64,000 nucleotides of DNA from the NCBI GenBank assembly GCA_035502095.1, contig DATJUX010000011.1, forward strand, positions 62,001 through 126,000, in the 5' to 3' direction. Below the pieces are notes generated by a model, which was not told where the DNA came from, ran no database searches, and saw only the letters and a list, made by a program, of their open reading frames with translations. This document shows positions 42,186-51,725 of the stretch, piece by piece; the first letter of the stretch is position 1; the number at the start of each line of letters is the position of its first letter. The translations under genes and the position numbers were made by a program. This DNA is from JAKANT01 sp035502095 (lineage in GTDB: Bacteria > Pseudomonadota > Gammaproteobacteria > Burkholderiales > Burkholderiaceae_F).

Positions 42186-42276
42186 ACCCTCTTCGGCTCT
42201 GCTCGACTGGAGTCACGCGCCTGCTGCAGCAGGCAATCGCCGCGCGGAAACGCCGATCATGCCGCGCGGCCGCGGG

Positions 42277-42687
42277 TCAGTAGTGCTCTTTGCCCTTGCC
42301 GTGCCCGTTGTCGTGGTGCTCGTCATGGTGTTCTTCGCGCTCATGGTGGGCACGGACCTCGCGGTCGTACCAGTCGTGGCGCACGAAATACACCGGCACA
42401 CCGCACGCGTGGTAGTGCGCGCAGTGATGAGCCCAGTCCTTGCGCTCCGCCTGGGGCACCCACATGTAGACCGGCTGCACCGGCGGTCCGGCGACCACGT
42501 GTGGCGGCGGCTGGATGATCACCGGCTGCGGCACGACCAGCTGTGGCTGCGGAAACTGTCCGATGTCGACGCGGCCGTACACGCCGGGCTGGCTGAATGT
42601 CACGCTCACGCCGACGTCAGCGGCGAAGGCCGGCACCGCTGCGATGGCGCCGGCGGCGAGAAGTATCGATATCCATACACGCTTCAC
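42277..42687 (-). CDS. Exported His-rich protein of unknown function
   Basis: 136 aa, GTG start behind a GGGAGA site. Signal peptide ending AVPAFAA; a Pro/Val-rich middle (PQLVVPQPVIIQPPPHVV); a conserved-looking block VYMWVPQAERKDWAHHCAHY followed by HACGVPVYFVRHDWYDREVR; and a His/Glu/Lys tail that could bind metal. Similar exported proteins occur in Burkholderiales; no function is known to me. Confidence 0.7.
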   Translation of the reverse strand: MKRVWISILLAAGAIAAVPAFAADVGVSVTFSQPGVYGRVDIGQFPQPQLVVPQPVIIQPPPHVVAGPPVQPVYMWVPQAERKDWAHHCAHYHACGVPVYFVRHDWYDREVRAHHEREEHHDEHHDNGHGKGKEHY

Positions 42688-42774
42688 GACGGTCTCCCAG
42701 ATTTCGACACACAACCCTAACGCGCGTGCCTGCGTGACGGCACACATACGAACGGGTTACCCCGTTGCCATGTT

Positions 42775-44196
42775 TCAGGCGCGCAGGATGGCCGGAAGCA
42801 GGTGCTGGATCGAGTTGGCGTAGTAGTGCAGGAGGCGGTGCTCGCCCGGATTGACCGAGTACAGCCCGGCGCTCTCGACGACGAGGTGCCGCATGACGAG
42901 CATGCGCAGGCCGGCGCCGACCGCGTAGTCCCAGTCGCTGCGCGGCACGTAGATGCGTGCGCCGTTCTGCTCGAGCACATCCACGAGTGAAGCCACCGCC
43001 GCTTTCACCTGCACTTCGCTCATGCCGCTCGGCACGCGCAACAGGACGCTTGCAACGAGCGGCACCGGCAGCACGGGGATCAGCCGCGCGACCTGGTCCA
43101 TGAGGTGGCGTCCGAGTTCGGCGATCGCTTGCGTGCGCTGCTCCTTTGGCATGCGCCGGAAGTCGAGGCTGCGTTCGGTCGCGTACGCGCGGATCGAGAC
43201 CGGCGTGCCGAAATTCACGCACGCATAACCGAATCGGTGCCACCGGCTGCGCAGCATGAGCCCGATCTGGTGGCCGACGAAACCCAATGTGTTCCAGGCG
43301 GCGCGGGTGCGGCCCGGCCGGCGGGCGGTGGCGTCCTCGGCCAGCAGCAACGTGCGATCCTCGAGCGTCCGGTCGTAGTTGAGGCCCAGGGGCACGAACA
43401 CCAGGTCGCGCTCTCCGTCGATGGAGAAACCGCGCAACATGTAGTCGAGCACGCCGAACTTGGGCTCGCGCATGCGGCCATCGCGCGACAGCCCGCCTTC
43501 CGGATACACGGCCTGGGTCACGCCTGCTTCGGTTGCCATGGCGATGTAGCGTTCGAGCACGCGCCGATAGAGCTCGTCGCGCGAATTGCGGCGCACGAAA
43601 TACGCGCCCATCGAGCGGATCAGCTGCTGCAATCCCCAGACGCGCGCCCACTCGCCGACCGCATAAGACAGTGCGGCTTTCTCCGCTGCGAGGTAGGACG
43701 CGATGACGTAGTCCATGTTGCTGCGGTGGTTCATCACGAACACCACCGTGGCGTTCTCCGGCACCGCGGCAAGCCCGGCGTCGTCGGTGAAGCCGATGCG
43801 CACGCGGTAGAGCGAGCGGCTCAAGGTCTTGCCCAGCCAATACCCGAGACGGAAATAGAAGTACGCGTTGAATGCCGGCACGATCTCGCGCGCGTAGCGC
43901 TCGACGATGTGCGCCACGACCGCGCGCGGCATGCCGTGTTGGTTCGCGTACGCACGCGCCGTCTGCTGGACCTTGTCGTCGTAGACCAGCCGCTCCACGA
44001 GTGCGCGCCGGGTCGACTGCTGGAACGGCCGGATCTGGATTTTCAGGCGCTGCCCGACCTCGTCGAGCACGCGGTTGGCGCGCGTGCGCAGGAACCAGCG
44101 CACGCTCGGCACCAGCAAACGGTCGAGCACTGCCCACGCCGCGATCAGGCCTGCAAGCACGACCAGCCACAGCGGGAGCGTCACCGTCGACGCCAT
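42775..44196 (-). CDS. PlsB-like glycerol-3-phosphate/lysophospholipid acyltransferase
   Basis: 473 aa. N-terminal TM anchor, then acyltransferase motifs I-IV: FVMNHRSNMDYVIA (HX4D), SMGAYFVRRNSRDELYRRVL, VTQAVYPEGGLSRDGRMREPKFG, and LVFVPLGLNYDR. This fits PlsB-type enzymes but is much shorter than E. coli PlsB (807 aa), as in a bacterial subgroup labelled 1-acyl-sn-glycerol-3-phosphate acyltransferase. Located at the inner membrane. The substrate position (sn-1 or sn-2) is not decided by sequence. Confidence 0.82.
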   Translation of the reverse strand: MASTVTLPLWLVVLAGLIAAWAVLDRLLVPSVRWFLRTRANRVLDEVGQRLKIQIRPFQQSTRRALVERLVYDDKVQQTARAYANQHGMPRAVVAHIVERYAREIVPAFNAYFYFRLGYWLGKTLSRSLYRVRIGFTDDAGLAAVPENATVVFVMNHRSNMDYVIASYLAAEKAALSYAVGEWARVWGLQQLIRSMGAYFVRRNSRDELYRRVLERYIAMATEAGVTQAVYPEGGLSRDGRMREPKFGVLDYMLRGFSIDGERDLVFVPLGLNYDRTLEDRTLLLAEDATARRPGRTRAAWNTLGFVGHQIGLMLRSRWHRFGYACVNFGTPVSIRAYATERSLDFRRMPKEQRTQAIAELGRHLMDQVARLIPVLPVPLVASVLLRVPSGMSEVQVKAAVASLVDVLEQNGARIYVPRSDWDYAVGAGLRMLVMRHLVVESAGLYSVNPGEHRLLHYYANSIQHLLPAILRA

Positions 44197-44258
44197 CCCG
44201 CGCCCCTCCTCCCGCGTTGCCCCGTGCGCGACCGTCCTTGGCGCGCACGTAAGAGTCG

Positions 44259-44546
44259 TCAGACGTCGCGCACGACGACGCCCCTCCAGAATGCGACCCG
44301 CCCCTTGATCTGGCGCGCGGCGTCGAACGGCGCCGGGTAGTACCACGCCGCGTCGCGGTTCACCTTGTCGCCGACGCGCACGCTGTAGTAGCTCGCCGTG
44401 CCCTTCCATGGACAGACGGTATGCGTGTCGCTCGACTCGAAGAACTCGCGTCGCAACGCCATCTCGGGAAAGTACGCGTTGCCTTCGACGGTCACGATGT
44501 CGTCGGACTCGGCGAGCACGGCGCCGTTCCACTCCGCACGTTTCAC
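44259..44546 (-). CDS. DUF427-domain protein
   Basis: 95 aa, GTG start. The sequence AEWNGAVLAESDDIVTVEGNAYFP, then CPWKGTASYYSVRVGDK and AAWYYPAPFDAARQIKGRVAFW, is a complete DUF427 domain. Cytosolic, function unknown. Confidence 0.85.
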   Translation of the reverse strand: MKRAEWNGAVLAESDDIVTVEGNAYFPEMALRREFFESSDTHTVCPWKGTASYYSVRVGDKVNRDAAWYYPAPFDAARQIKGRVAFWRGVVVRDV

Positions 44547-44662
44547 GATGCACCTCCAGCATTGCGGCGGCTGCAGATTACCGCGTCGGCGCGAAGCGGC
44601 GCGCACGCCCTCGACATCGACGCGAGCTATCGTGCGTGCTCTTCCGACCTGTGGGGGAACAG

Positions 44663-45301
44663 GTGAAAGACGCTGCGTCGACGAGGATGACGCGCGTCCG
44701 CGAGGCTGTGACGGCGCTCGTTTGCGTCGTTGGCGTGCCCACGGATGCGCTGGGTGAAAACGCCATCGCCGCCTTCGGCGGCTGGCGCGGCAGCGGCAGC
44801 TTTGACGACACCGTGACGCAGACTAGCGTGCGCCTGCGCGACACCGCGAGCTTCGCGATGGCGCTCGATCTCACCTACGACCCGTCGCGTCAGTACGAAT
44901 TCTTCGCCAGCCATCAGAACACGTCTCTCGCGGCGACGCCCGTCGGCGGCACGACCACGACGAATTTGCCGCTCAAGGTCACGTACTTCCACATCGGCGG
45001 CACCAACTACTTCGACGGTCCGGCCGGTGTGGGACCTTTCGTCGCGGGCGGCCTCGGGTTGACTCGCCTGGCCCCCGGCCTCGACGGCCTGGAAACGGAA
45101 ATCAAGCCGTCGCTCTCGCTCGCACTGGGTTATGCGATACCGCTCGGGTCCGCGGTCTCGGTTCGCTTCGAGGGCCGTGGCTACTGGACGCTGATCAACA
45201 GCTCCGGCGGGCTGTTCTGCTCCGGCGGCTGCACCATCGCCCTCAAGGGCGATACGTTGGCCCAGGTCGAGTTGCTGCTTGGCATCAGCGCCCGCTTCTG
45301 A
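44663..45301 (+). CDS. Outer membrane beta-barrel protein
   Basis: 212 aa with GTG start (GGGGA 6 nt upstream); an ATG at 44687 is an alternative. A signal-like segment (VTALVCVVGVPTDALG) is followed by eight or so amphipathic strands (ASFAMALDLTYD, VTYFHIGGTNYF, PFVAGGLGLTRL, VSVRFEGRGYW) and ends VELLLGISARF, with a terminal Phe as expected for BAM substrates. Resembles small OmpW/OmpA-type barrels. Role unknown. Confidence 0.7.
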   Translation: MKDAASTRMTRVREAVTALVCVVGVPTDALGENAIAAFGGWRGSGSFDDTVTQTSVRLRDTASFAMALDLTYDPSRQYEFFASHQNTSLAATPVGGTTTTNLPLKVTYFHIGGTNYFDGPAGVGPFVAGGLGLTRLAPGLDGLETEIKPSLSLALGYAIPLGSAVSVRFEGRGYWTLINSSGGLFCSGGCTIALKGDTLAQVELLLGISARF

Positions 45302-45431
45302 TTGCCTTCGTCGGGAAAGCCATTGCAGGCGCGGATCCACTCGTGCATCGCTTGGCGCAACCCGCGTCAGGTCATTGCGCGGACCGCAGCGACGAGCAAT
45401 TCCGGCGCAACGCGAAGCACCGGCCTCTTCG

Positions 45432-47138
45432 TCACGCCGACTTCGCGCGTTCGCGGGCCGCTTCGCGCTCCTGCAGTGCGCGCCACATCACCTTGCCCGT
45501 GCCCGATTTGGGCAGTTCGTCGACGAACTCGACCAGGCGCGGGACCTTGTAGGCGGCCATGTGCCCGCGCGCCCAGCCGATGATGTCCTCGGCGGAGGTG
45601 CGGCCCCGCGCGTCGGCACGCAGGACGACGACCGCCTTCACCGTTTCGCCGCGATACGCGTCGTGGCTGGCGATGATGCAGGCCTCCTGGATCGCCGGAT
45701 GCTTGTAGAGAAGGCTCTCGACCTCGGCCGGCCAGACCTTGAAACCGCTCGCGTTGATCATGCGCTTCAGGCGGTCGGTCAGGAAAAAATAGCCCTCCTC
45801 GTCCATGCGCCCGAGGTCGCCGGTGCGGAAGAACGTCCTGCCCTCGAACTCGATGAACGCGGCCGCCGTTGCGGCCGGATTGCGCCAGTAGCCTTTGAAC
45901 ACCTGCGGACCGTTGACGATGATCTCGCCCACCTCGTTCGGCGGCAGCTCCCGCAGCGTCGTCGGATCGACGACGCGCGCGTCGGTGCCGAAGACGGGCA
46001 TGCCGAGGCACTGCAGCTTGGCGCGCTCCGGCGGGTTGGTGTGCGACGGGGCCGCGGTCTCCGTGAGTCCGTAGCCCTCGCAGTAGGTGATGCCGAACTG
46101 CTGCTGCAGCCGCTCCGCCACCGCGTGCGGCATCGCCGCTCCGCCGCCGGACAGACCGCGCAGGCTCGACAGGTCGAACTTCGTTATGTTGGGACTGCCG
46201 AACATGTCGATGATCATGGTCGGAATGTTGGTCCAGTGCGTCACCTTGTGGCGCGATATCAGCCGGCCCGCGAGTTCCCGATCCCAGCGCGGCATCATCA
46301 CGACCGTCGCACCCCCGTAGACCGGTGTGTGCATGCCATACAGCATCCCGGTCACGTGAAACAGCGGCACGACGGCAAGCGTGGTGGCGTCGGCGCCGCT
46401 GTTCGCCATCAAGGCACCGCCGATCACGTTGTGCATGATCGTGCGGTGCGTGTGCATGCAGCCCTTCGGAAATCCGGTCGTACCGGACGTGTAAGGCATC
46501 ACCGCGAGATCGTCCGGTCCGCCCTGCGCTGGCAGCGGCGTGTGCGCCGCTGCCAGCGCATCGTTCCAGCGTGTCGCCCGGGGCGGCAGCGGCGGATCGG
46601 CGTCGAGCCAGGACGACCACGCCGGCGGCGGCGCTTCCTGCGTATCCATTCCGCCGGGCGGCGGCATCATGTCGGCATAACGCGCCACCAGCAGGTGGCG
46701 CAGTTGCTGGCCGGCGGCGACTTCGGCATCGGCCTGGGCCACGGTGGCCGCGAGGTCGGCCGCGCAGATGATGACGCGTGCACCGGCGTCCGTGATGTAG
46801 TGGCCCAGCTCCTCCGCGCGGTTCATCGGGTTCACCGGCACCACCACCGCCTGTGCGCGCAGGATGCCGTACGTCGCGATCACGTGCTGGGGCGAGTTCT
46901 GCAGATACAGGAGCACCCGGTCCCCGGGCTGGACCTCCGCGACGCGCTGCAGCCAGCCGGCGATCGATTCCGCCTGGCGCCTGAGTTCCGCGTAGGTCAG
47001 GTTGGCGCCGAAGAAGCGGATCGCGTCCTTGCCTGGATATCGCGTGGCCGTGACTTCGAGATTGAAGAACAGCGTCGTCTCTGGCGTGGTGATGGCGGTC
47101 GGCAGCCGCAGCGGCCAGAACTTCGAGTGCGGACGCAA
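45432..47138 (-). CDS. Long-/medium-chain acyl-CoA ligase
   Basis: 568 aa. ANL motifs: MPYTSGTTGFPKGCMHTHRT (~215), GYGLTETAAPSH (~340), FFRTGDLGRMDEEGYFFLTDRLK (~440) and the catalytic Lys in LPKSGTGKVMWRAL. It matches the FadD-like family that activates fatty or aromatic-aliphatic acids with ATP and CoA. The start is TTG with GAGGAG 7 nt upstream; no better start codon lies nearby. fumC follows upstream on the same strand 46 nt away, without functional link. Confidence 0.88.
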   Translation of the reverse strand: MRPHSKFWPLRLPTAITTPETTLFFNLEVTATRYPGKDAIRFFGANLTYAELRRQAESIAGWLQRVAEVQPGDRVLLYLQNSPQHVIATYGILRAQAVVVPVNPMNRAEELGHYITDAGARVIICAADLAATVAQADAEVAAGQQLRHLLVARYADMMPPPGGMDTQEAPPPAWSSWLDADPPLPPRATRWNDALAAAHTPLPAQGGPDDLAVMPYTSGTTGFPKGCMHTHRTIMHNVIGGALMANSGADATTLAVVPLFHVTGMLYGMHTPVYGGATVVMMPRWDRELAGRLISRHKVTHWTNIPTMIIDMFGSPNITKFDLSSLRGLSGGGAAMPHAVAERLQQQFGITYCEGYGLTETAAPSHTNPPERAKLQCLGMPVFGTDARVVDPTTLRELPPNEVGEIIVNGPQVFKGYWRNPAATAAAFIEFEGRTFFRTGDLGRMDEEGYFFLTDRLKRMINASGFKVWPAEVESLLYKHPAIQEACIIASHDAYRGETVKAVVVLRADARGRTSAEDIIGWARGHMAAYKVPRLVEFVDELPKSGTGKVMWRALQEREAARERAKSA

Positions 47139-47184
47139 TGCTGTCTCCTCGTGCTTTGCGCTTTTATAGCGCGCGGGCCCCGGT

Positions 47185-48588
47185 TCAGCTCGCGGCGGTG
47201 CGCTCCGTCGGGCCCAGCATGTCCTGCGGCCGCACCCAGCGATCGAACTGCTCGGCCGTCACCTGGCCCGAGGCGAGCGCGGCCTCCCTCAGCGACGTCC
47301 CCTCGTGATGCGCGCGGTGCGCGATCGCCGCTGCCTTCTCATAGCCGATGTGCGGGGCAAGCGCGGTGACCAGCATGAGCGACCGGTCGAGCAGCTCTTC
47401 GATGCGGGCGTGATTCGGCTCGATGCCGCGCACGCAGTGCCGTTCGAAGCTCGTCATCGCATCGCCCAGCAGGCGGATGCTGCGCAGGACGTTGTGAGCG
47501 ACCAGCGGCTTGTAGACGTTCAGCTCGAAGTTGCCGTTGGCGCCGCCGATGCCGACCGCGGCATCGTTGCCGAAGACCTGCGCGGCCACCATCGTCAGCA
47601 TTTCGCACTGAGTGGGGTTGACCTTGCCCGGCATGATCGACGATCCGGGCTCGTTTTCCGGGAGCCGGATTTCGCCGAGGCCGGCGCGCGGACCGCTCGC
47701 GAGCCAGCGCAAGTCGTTGGCGATCTTGGTCAGGGCTGCCGCGAGTGTCCTGAACGCGCCGTGCAGGAACAGGAGCGGCTCGTGGCCGGCGAGTGCGGCG
47801 AACCGGTTCGGCGCCGGCACGAACGCAAGTCCGGTAAGGCGCGCCAGTTCCGCGATCGCGCGCTGCGCGAATTGCGGATGCGTGTTCAGGCCGGTGCCGA
47901 CGGCAGTGCCGCCGAGCGCCAGTTCGTGAACCGGTCCGAGAGCGGTCGTGACCGCGGCGCGGGCCAGTTGCAGTTGCGCCGCGTAGCCCGAGAACTCCTG
48001 GCCGAGCGTCAGCGGCGTGGCGTCCTGCAGGTGCGTGCGGCCGATCTTGACGATCTGCGCGTACTCGCGCGCCTTGGCAGACAGCGTGTCCGTCAGCGTC
48101 GCCAGCGGCGGGAGGAGCGTTCGGGTGGTTTCACTCACCGCGGCGACGTGCATCGCCGTGGGAAACACGTCGTTGCTGCTCTGACCGCGATTGACATCGT
48201 CGTTCGGGTGCACCAGCCGGCGCCGGCCGCGCTCGCCGCCCAGCAACTCGGAGGCCAGGTTGGCGAGCACTTCGTTGACGTTCATGTTGGTCTGAGTGCC
48301 TGACCCCGTCTGCCAGATCGAGAGGGGAAACTCGCCCGGATGACGGCCGGCAAGCACCTCCTCGGCCGCGGCGACGATCGCTTTTCCCTTTTTCTGATCG
48401 AGTTGACCCAGTTCGACGTTAGCCGTCGCGGCGGCACGCTTGATGCGGACCAGCGCCTCGATGAGCGGCTCCGGCATGCACTCGCCGCCGATCGCGAAGA
48501 ACTGCAGCGAGCGCTGCGTCTGGGCACCCCAGAGGCGTTCGCTGGCGACGGCGATTTCGCCAAAACTGTCCGTTTCAATCCTGTCCAT
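47185..48588 (-). CDS. fumC: Class II fumarate hydratase
   Basis: 467 aa. N-terminal DSFGEIAVASERLWGAQTQRS, WQTGSGTQTNMNVNEVLAN, the HPNDDVNRGQSSND block, and the superfamily signature GSSIMPGKVNPTQ. Oxygen-stable, iron-free fumarase interconverting fumarate and malate. It could supply fumarate for the frdABCD complex under anaerobic conditions, though it lies ~16 kb away. Confidence 0.95.
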   Translation of the reverse strand: MDRIETDSFGEIAVASERLWGAQTQRSLQFFAIGGECMPEPLIEALVRIKRAAATANVELGQLDQKKGKAIVAAAEEVLAGRHPGEFPLSIWQTGSGTQTNMNVNEVLANLASELLGGERGRRRLVHPNDDVNRGQSSNDVFPTAMHVAAVSETTRTLLPPLATLTDTLSAKAREYAQIVKIGRTHLQDATPLTLGQEFSGYAAQLQLARAAVTTALGPVHELALGGTAVGTGLNTHPQFAQRAIAELARLTGLAFVPAPNRFAALAGHEPLLFLHGAFRTLAAALTKIANDLRWLASGPRAGLGEIRLPENEPGSSIMPGKVNPTQCEMLTMVAAQVFGNDAAVGIGGANGNFELNVYKPLVAHNVLRSIRLLGDAMTSFERHCVRGIEPNHARIEELLDRSLMLVTALAPHIGYEKAAAIAHRAHHEGTSLREAALASGQVTAEQFDRWVRPQDMLGPTERTAAS

Positions 48589-48854
48589 GCTCGCCCTCCT
48601 GATCGATCGGGTCGACGCGTCGCGGCCGCGAGACATGGCACCGCCACGGTCGACGCACGTGCAACGAAAATCTCGACACCATACGGAAGAGCGCGTAGCC
48701 TGCGCGCGCTTTCGGTTCGATCGGTATTCCTTCGGCCTTGTTCGCCCTGGCAGGTTCCGGCCGCGGCGTCTCAAACTCCCCAGGTTACGTTGCTCGATCC
48801 TCGGCGCCGCGGACGCGTGTTCGCGACTTTCATCCAACAAGACAAGGACGTCAC

Positions 48855-49058
48855 ATGGCCCAAGGTACGGTCAAATGGTTCAACGACGCAAAGGGTTTCG
48901 GCTTCATCAAACCCGACGACGGCGGTGCCGACCTGTTCGCGCACTTCTCCGAGATCCAGTCGAATGGGTTCAAGTCCCTGAAGGAAGCGCAGCGGGTCGA
49001 GTTCGTGGTCAAGCAGGGCCAGAAGGGCCCGCAAGCCTCGCAGATCCGGCCGCTGTAG
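48855..49058 (+). CDS. cspA: Cold-shock protein
   Basis: 67 aa, MAQGTVKWFNDAKGFGFIKPDDG; RNP1-like KGFGFI and RNP2-like DLFAHF are both present. RNA chaperone. The ~265-nt gap from fumC leaves room for a long 5' leader as in other csp genes. Confidence 0.95.
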   Translation: MAQGTVKWFNDAKGFGFIKPDDGGADLFAHFSEIQSNGFKSLKEAQRVEFVVKQGQKGPQASQIRPL

Positions 49059-49075
49059 TCGCTTTGCTCCAAGTA

Positions 49076-49134
49076 AGACCGCAGGCATTGCGCTGCGGTC
49101 TGTTCGCAGGCATTGCGCTGCGCTCTGTTTTTTT
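49076..49134 (+). repeat. Tandem 24-bp repeat with hairpin and T run after cspA
   Basis: Two near-identical copies (49081-49104 and 49106-49129) of GCAGGCATTGCGCTGCGGTC plus TGTT differ by one base. AGACCGCAG (49076-49084) pairs with CTGCGGTCT (49093-49101), and the second copy runs into eight Ts. Together this is probably the cspA terminator, partly duplicated. Confidence 0.55.
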
Positions 49135-49184
49135 TGGGGCGCGTATGCTGCGAACGGGGCCAACACATAGCGAGGAGCGCGCAC

Positions 49185-49349
49185 TTGGCAAGGACCAACT
49201 ATTCGTTCGAGAAACGGCAGCGCGAACTGGCCAAGAAGAAGAAGCAGGAAGAAAAGCGACAGCGCAAGGCAAACCGCAGCGGAACCGCACCGCCCGCCGA
49301 GGACACGGCGGCACCGGCGCCCCAAATCCAGCCCGAGAAGGCCGATTGA
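49185..49349 (+). CDS. Small highly basic conserved protein
   Basis: 54 aa, TTG start with GAGGAG upstream. (M)ARTNYSFEKRQRELAKKKKQEEK is a charged helix found as a tiny conserved protein in many betaproteobacteria; a Pro/Ala tail follows. It may bind nucleic acid (inference from charge). A GCGGCGC-GTG-GCGCCGC hairpin (49351-49367) directly follows the stop. Confidence 0.65.
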   Translation: MARTNYSFEKRQRELAKKKKQEEKRQRKANRSGTAPPAEDTAAPAPQIQPEKAD

Positions 49350-49552
49350 AGCGGCGCGTGGCGCCGCCCTGAAGCGATCGTTTTCCCCGTCCCGGGGACG
49401 CGCGTGCGTGTGACATCTACTTGCGCAAAGGCATGGATCGCCACCACGTGTCGCGCAAGAATGGCGCGCTCGGTCACCCACCCGCACCAGTTTTCTGCGA
49501 CCCGCTCTTTCATGCCATCGCGAGCGGATCGATTCTCGAGGGGAGTCATGCA

Positions 49553-50017
49553 ATGAACAGAACCGGATCCTTCGTTTTTGCCGCGTTTGCGGCGCTGGCC
49601 TTGCCGGCGCTGGGCCAGCAGATCGTGTACCCCGCCAAAGGGCAGTCGCCTGAGCAACAGAAGAGCGACGAAACCGCCTGCTATTCGTGGGCCGTGCAGC
49701 AGACGGGTTTCGACCCCGCCAAGCCGCCTCCGGCGCCTGCCGCGGCTCCGCCTCCGACAACCGCCACCGGCACGACCCCGGGTGCGGGTGCGCGCGGGGC
49801 TGCGCGCGGGGCGGTAGTCGGCGAAATCGTCGCCGACGATGCCGGCGCGGGCGCCGCAGCCGGAGCTGTTGCGGCGCGCTCGCAAAGCCGCCGGCAGAAT
49901 GCAGCTTCGCAGCAACAGGCGCAGCAGCAACAGCAGGCGGCGACGCAACAGCAGCAGGCGACATTCACCAAGGCGCGCGCCGCCTGCCTGGAAGGACGCG
50001 GATACACGGTGAAGTAA
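49553..50017 (+). CDS. Exported glycine-zipper protein with Gln-rich segment
   Basis: 154 aa. Signal peptide ending PALGQQ; a QIVYPAKGQSPEQQKSDETACYSWA block; a glycine-zipper-like stretch (GARGAARGAVVGEIVADDAG, AGAAAGAVAA); a poly-Gln/Ala region; and a short AACLEGRGYTVK end. The two Cys may form a disulfide. Envelope-associated, function unknown. GGGGAG precedes the ATG. Confidence 0.75.
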   Translation: MNRTGSFVFAAFAALALPALGQQIVYPAKGQSPEQQKSDETACYSWAVQQTGFDPAKPPPAPAAAPPPTTATGTTPGAGARGAARGAVVGEIVADDAGAGAAAGAVAARSQSRRQNAASQQQAQQQQQAATQQQQATFTKARAACLEGRGYTVK

Positions 50018-50058
50018 GCGCAGGCCGGTAAGCGCGTCCAGCCGTTCACCCGCGCCGG

Positions 50059-51414
50059 TCACGCGGCGGTGCGCCGCCGCGCCTCGCGCATCAGGAAGAA
50101 CTCCTCGGCGGCGGTCGGATGCACTGCCAGCGTCCAGTCGAAGTCGCGCTTGGTCGCGCCGCAGGTCAGGGCGATCGCGAGGCTCTGGATGATCTCGGGC
50201 GCATCGGTACCGATCATATGCGCGCCGAGCACACGATCGTTGCGCCCGTCGACGACGAGTTTCATGTAAGTGCGCTGCGTGCCGCCGGCGAACGCGGTTT
50301 TCATCGGCCGGAAATCTGACTCGTAGACGTCGGTCGGTCCGACCGCCAGCGCCTCCGGCTCCGATAAACCGATCGTCCCGATCGCGGGTTCCGTGAAGAT
50401 GGCGGTCGCCACCGTCCTGTGGTCGACACGCACCGGCCGGTGCCCGAACTCGGTATCCGCGAACGCACGTCCTTCGGCAATCGCCACCGGTGTGAGATTG
50501 CGCCGATTGGTGACGTCGCCGATTGCCCAGATGCCGCGCGCCGTCGTCCGGCTGTCGACATCGACCGCGATGGCGCCGTTGCCAGCGAGTTCGACGCCCG
50601 CGTCCGCCAGGCCCAATCCGTGGATGCGCGGGCGCCGGCCCGTGGCGTTCAGCGTGGCGTCGGCACCGAGGCTCGACCCATCCGCCCGCCGCAGCACGAA
50701 GCCCGACCCCGAGCGCTCCAACCCCGCCAGCGCGACGCCGCCCGCGAGTCGCAGGCCGCGCTCCTCCAGTGCCCGCGCCAGACGGACACGCAGGTCGGGG
50801 TCGAACCCCCGCAACGGCAGCCGATCGCGGAAAGCGAGCGTGACCTGGGTGCCCAGGCCCGCGAGGATGCTTGCGAACTCGACCGCGACGTAACCGCCGC
50901 CGATGACGACGATCGAGGCCGGCAGCTCGCGCAGGTCGAGCACCTCGTTCGAGGTCATCGCGTCGTCGAGGCCTGGGATTGCGTCCCGCGCCGGCTCGGC
51001 GCCGGTCGCGATCAGAATCCGGTCCGTCTGGAACATGCGCCCGCCTACTTCGACGCGGCCGGGGCCGGCGAGCTTTGCGCGGCCCGCAAGCAACTCGACG
51101 CCCGAGCCTGCGAGCAGCCCCCGGTAGGTTTCCTCGAGCCGATCGATCTCGGCTTTCTTCGCCGACGCCCAGCGGCCAAGATCGAAGTGCCCGGCAACGC
51201 CACTCCACCCGAACCCGCCGGCTTCGTGCAGCAACGTGCGGAATCCGGCCGCATACATCATCAGCTTCTTGGGCACGCAGCCGCGAATCACGCAGGTTCC
51301 GCCGATCCGATCGCTCTCGATGATCAATACGCGGGCTCCGTGGGTGGCGGCACGGCGGGATGCCGCCATCCCGCCCGAGCCCGCGCCGATCGTGATCAGG
51401 TCATAGCCGGTCAT
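50059..51414 (-). CDS. gor: Glutathione-disulfide reductase
   Basis: 451 aa. FAD motif ITIGAGSGGMAASRRAA, redox centre GGTCVIRGCVPKKLMMYA (the RGCVPKK form typical of glutathione reductase), NADPH motif VVIGGGYVAVEFASILAGLG, and HPTAAEEF with the catalytic His near the C terminus. Cytosolic NADPH-dependent reduction of GSSG. The Met at 51414 starts the FAD fold; the upstream in-frame Met adds a meaningless 12 residues. Confidence 0.92.
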   Translation of the reverse strand: MTGYDLITIGAGSGGMAASRRAATHGARVLIIESDRIGGTCVIRGCVPKKLMMYAAGFRTLLHEAGGFGWSGVAGHFDLGRWASAKKAEIDRLEETYRGLLAGSGVELLAGRAKLAGPGRVEVGGRMFQTDRILIATGAEPARDAIPGLDDAMTSNEVLDLRELPASIVVIGGGYVAVEFASILAGLGTQVTLAFRDRLPLRGFDPDLRVRLARALEERGLRLAGGVALAGLERSGSGFVLRRADGSSLGADATLNATGRRPRIHGLGLADAGVELAGNGAIAVDVDSRTTARGIWAIGDVTNRRNLTPVAIAEGRAFADTEFGHRPVRVDHRTVATAIFTEPAIGTIGLSEPEALAVGPTDVYESDFRPMKTAFAGGTQRTYMKLVVDGRNDRVLGAHMIGTDAPEIIQSLAIALTCGATKRDFDWTLAVHPTAAEEFFLMREARRRTAA

Positions 51415-51725
51415 CGATTCCCTCCCGGTTTGGGTGCGGTCCTGTTGCACTCTATTGCACTGCTCAATGGCCTGAGGCGCGCTTCCGCGATCCGCGCCTG
51501 GAGGTCAGCCGCAACAATGAAATGGAGAAGGCCCCGGTTTGGCATGCATTTCGGTCGCTTCGGGGCTATCGATCTCATGAGAATGGCTGACCAAGGTGAC
51601 GTTTTCTCGCCAACCCTCCCGAACCCCGAGACTGGGCTAAAGACATCCTCTAGTTCAACCGATACCCGAAAGACGTGACTTCCGGGCATCCGTCTGGGAG
51701 AGGTGTTCGCCGAGGTGGTTGATTA
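51415..51725 (+). other. 311-nt intergenic region, lower GC than surroundings
   Basis: No ORF with plausible coding content. It holds the divergent upstream regions of gor and of the small membrane protein/subtilase pair. A CCCGAA...TTCCGGG imperfect hairpin (51665-51686) and the FliA-like promoter listed separately are the only structures seen. Confidence 0.5.
51638..51664 (+). promoter_or_regulatory. Possible sigma-28 (FliA)-type promoter
   Basis: TAAAG (51638-51642) and ACCGATAC (51658-51665) approximate TAAA-N15-GCCGATAA, with a 16-nt spacer here. They lie ~65-90 nt upstream of the ATG of the small membrane protein that leads the subtilase/GGDEF-EAL group. The surrounding DNA is less GC-rich than average. 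Confidence 0.4.

Noticed and set aside
45279..47369. A 696-codon plus-strand frame
   Set aside because: Antisense to the acyl-CoA ligase, which carries all ANL motifs.
51600..51725. A cyclic-di-GMP riboswitch in the leader of the subtilase/GGDEF-EAL group
   Set aside because: The region lacks the GEMM core and its paired stems; only a short imperfect hairpin and a promoter-like element are visible.
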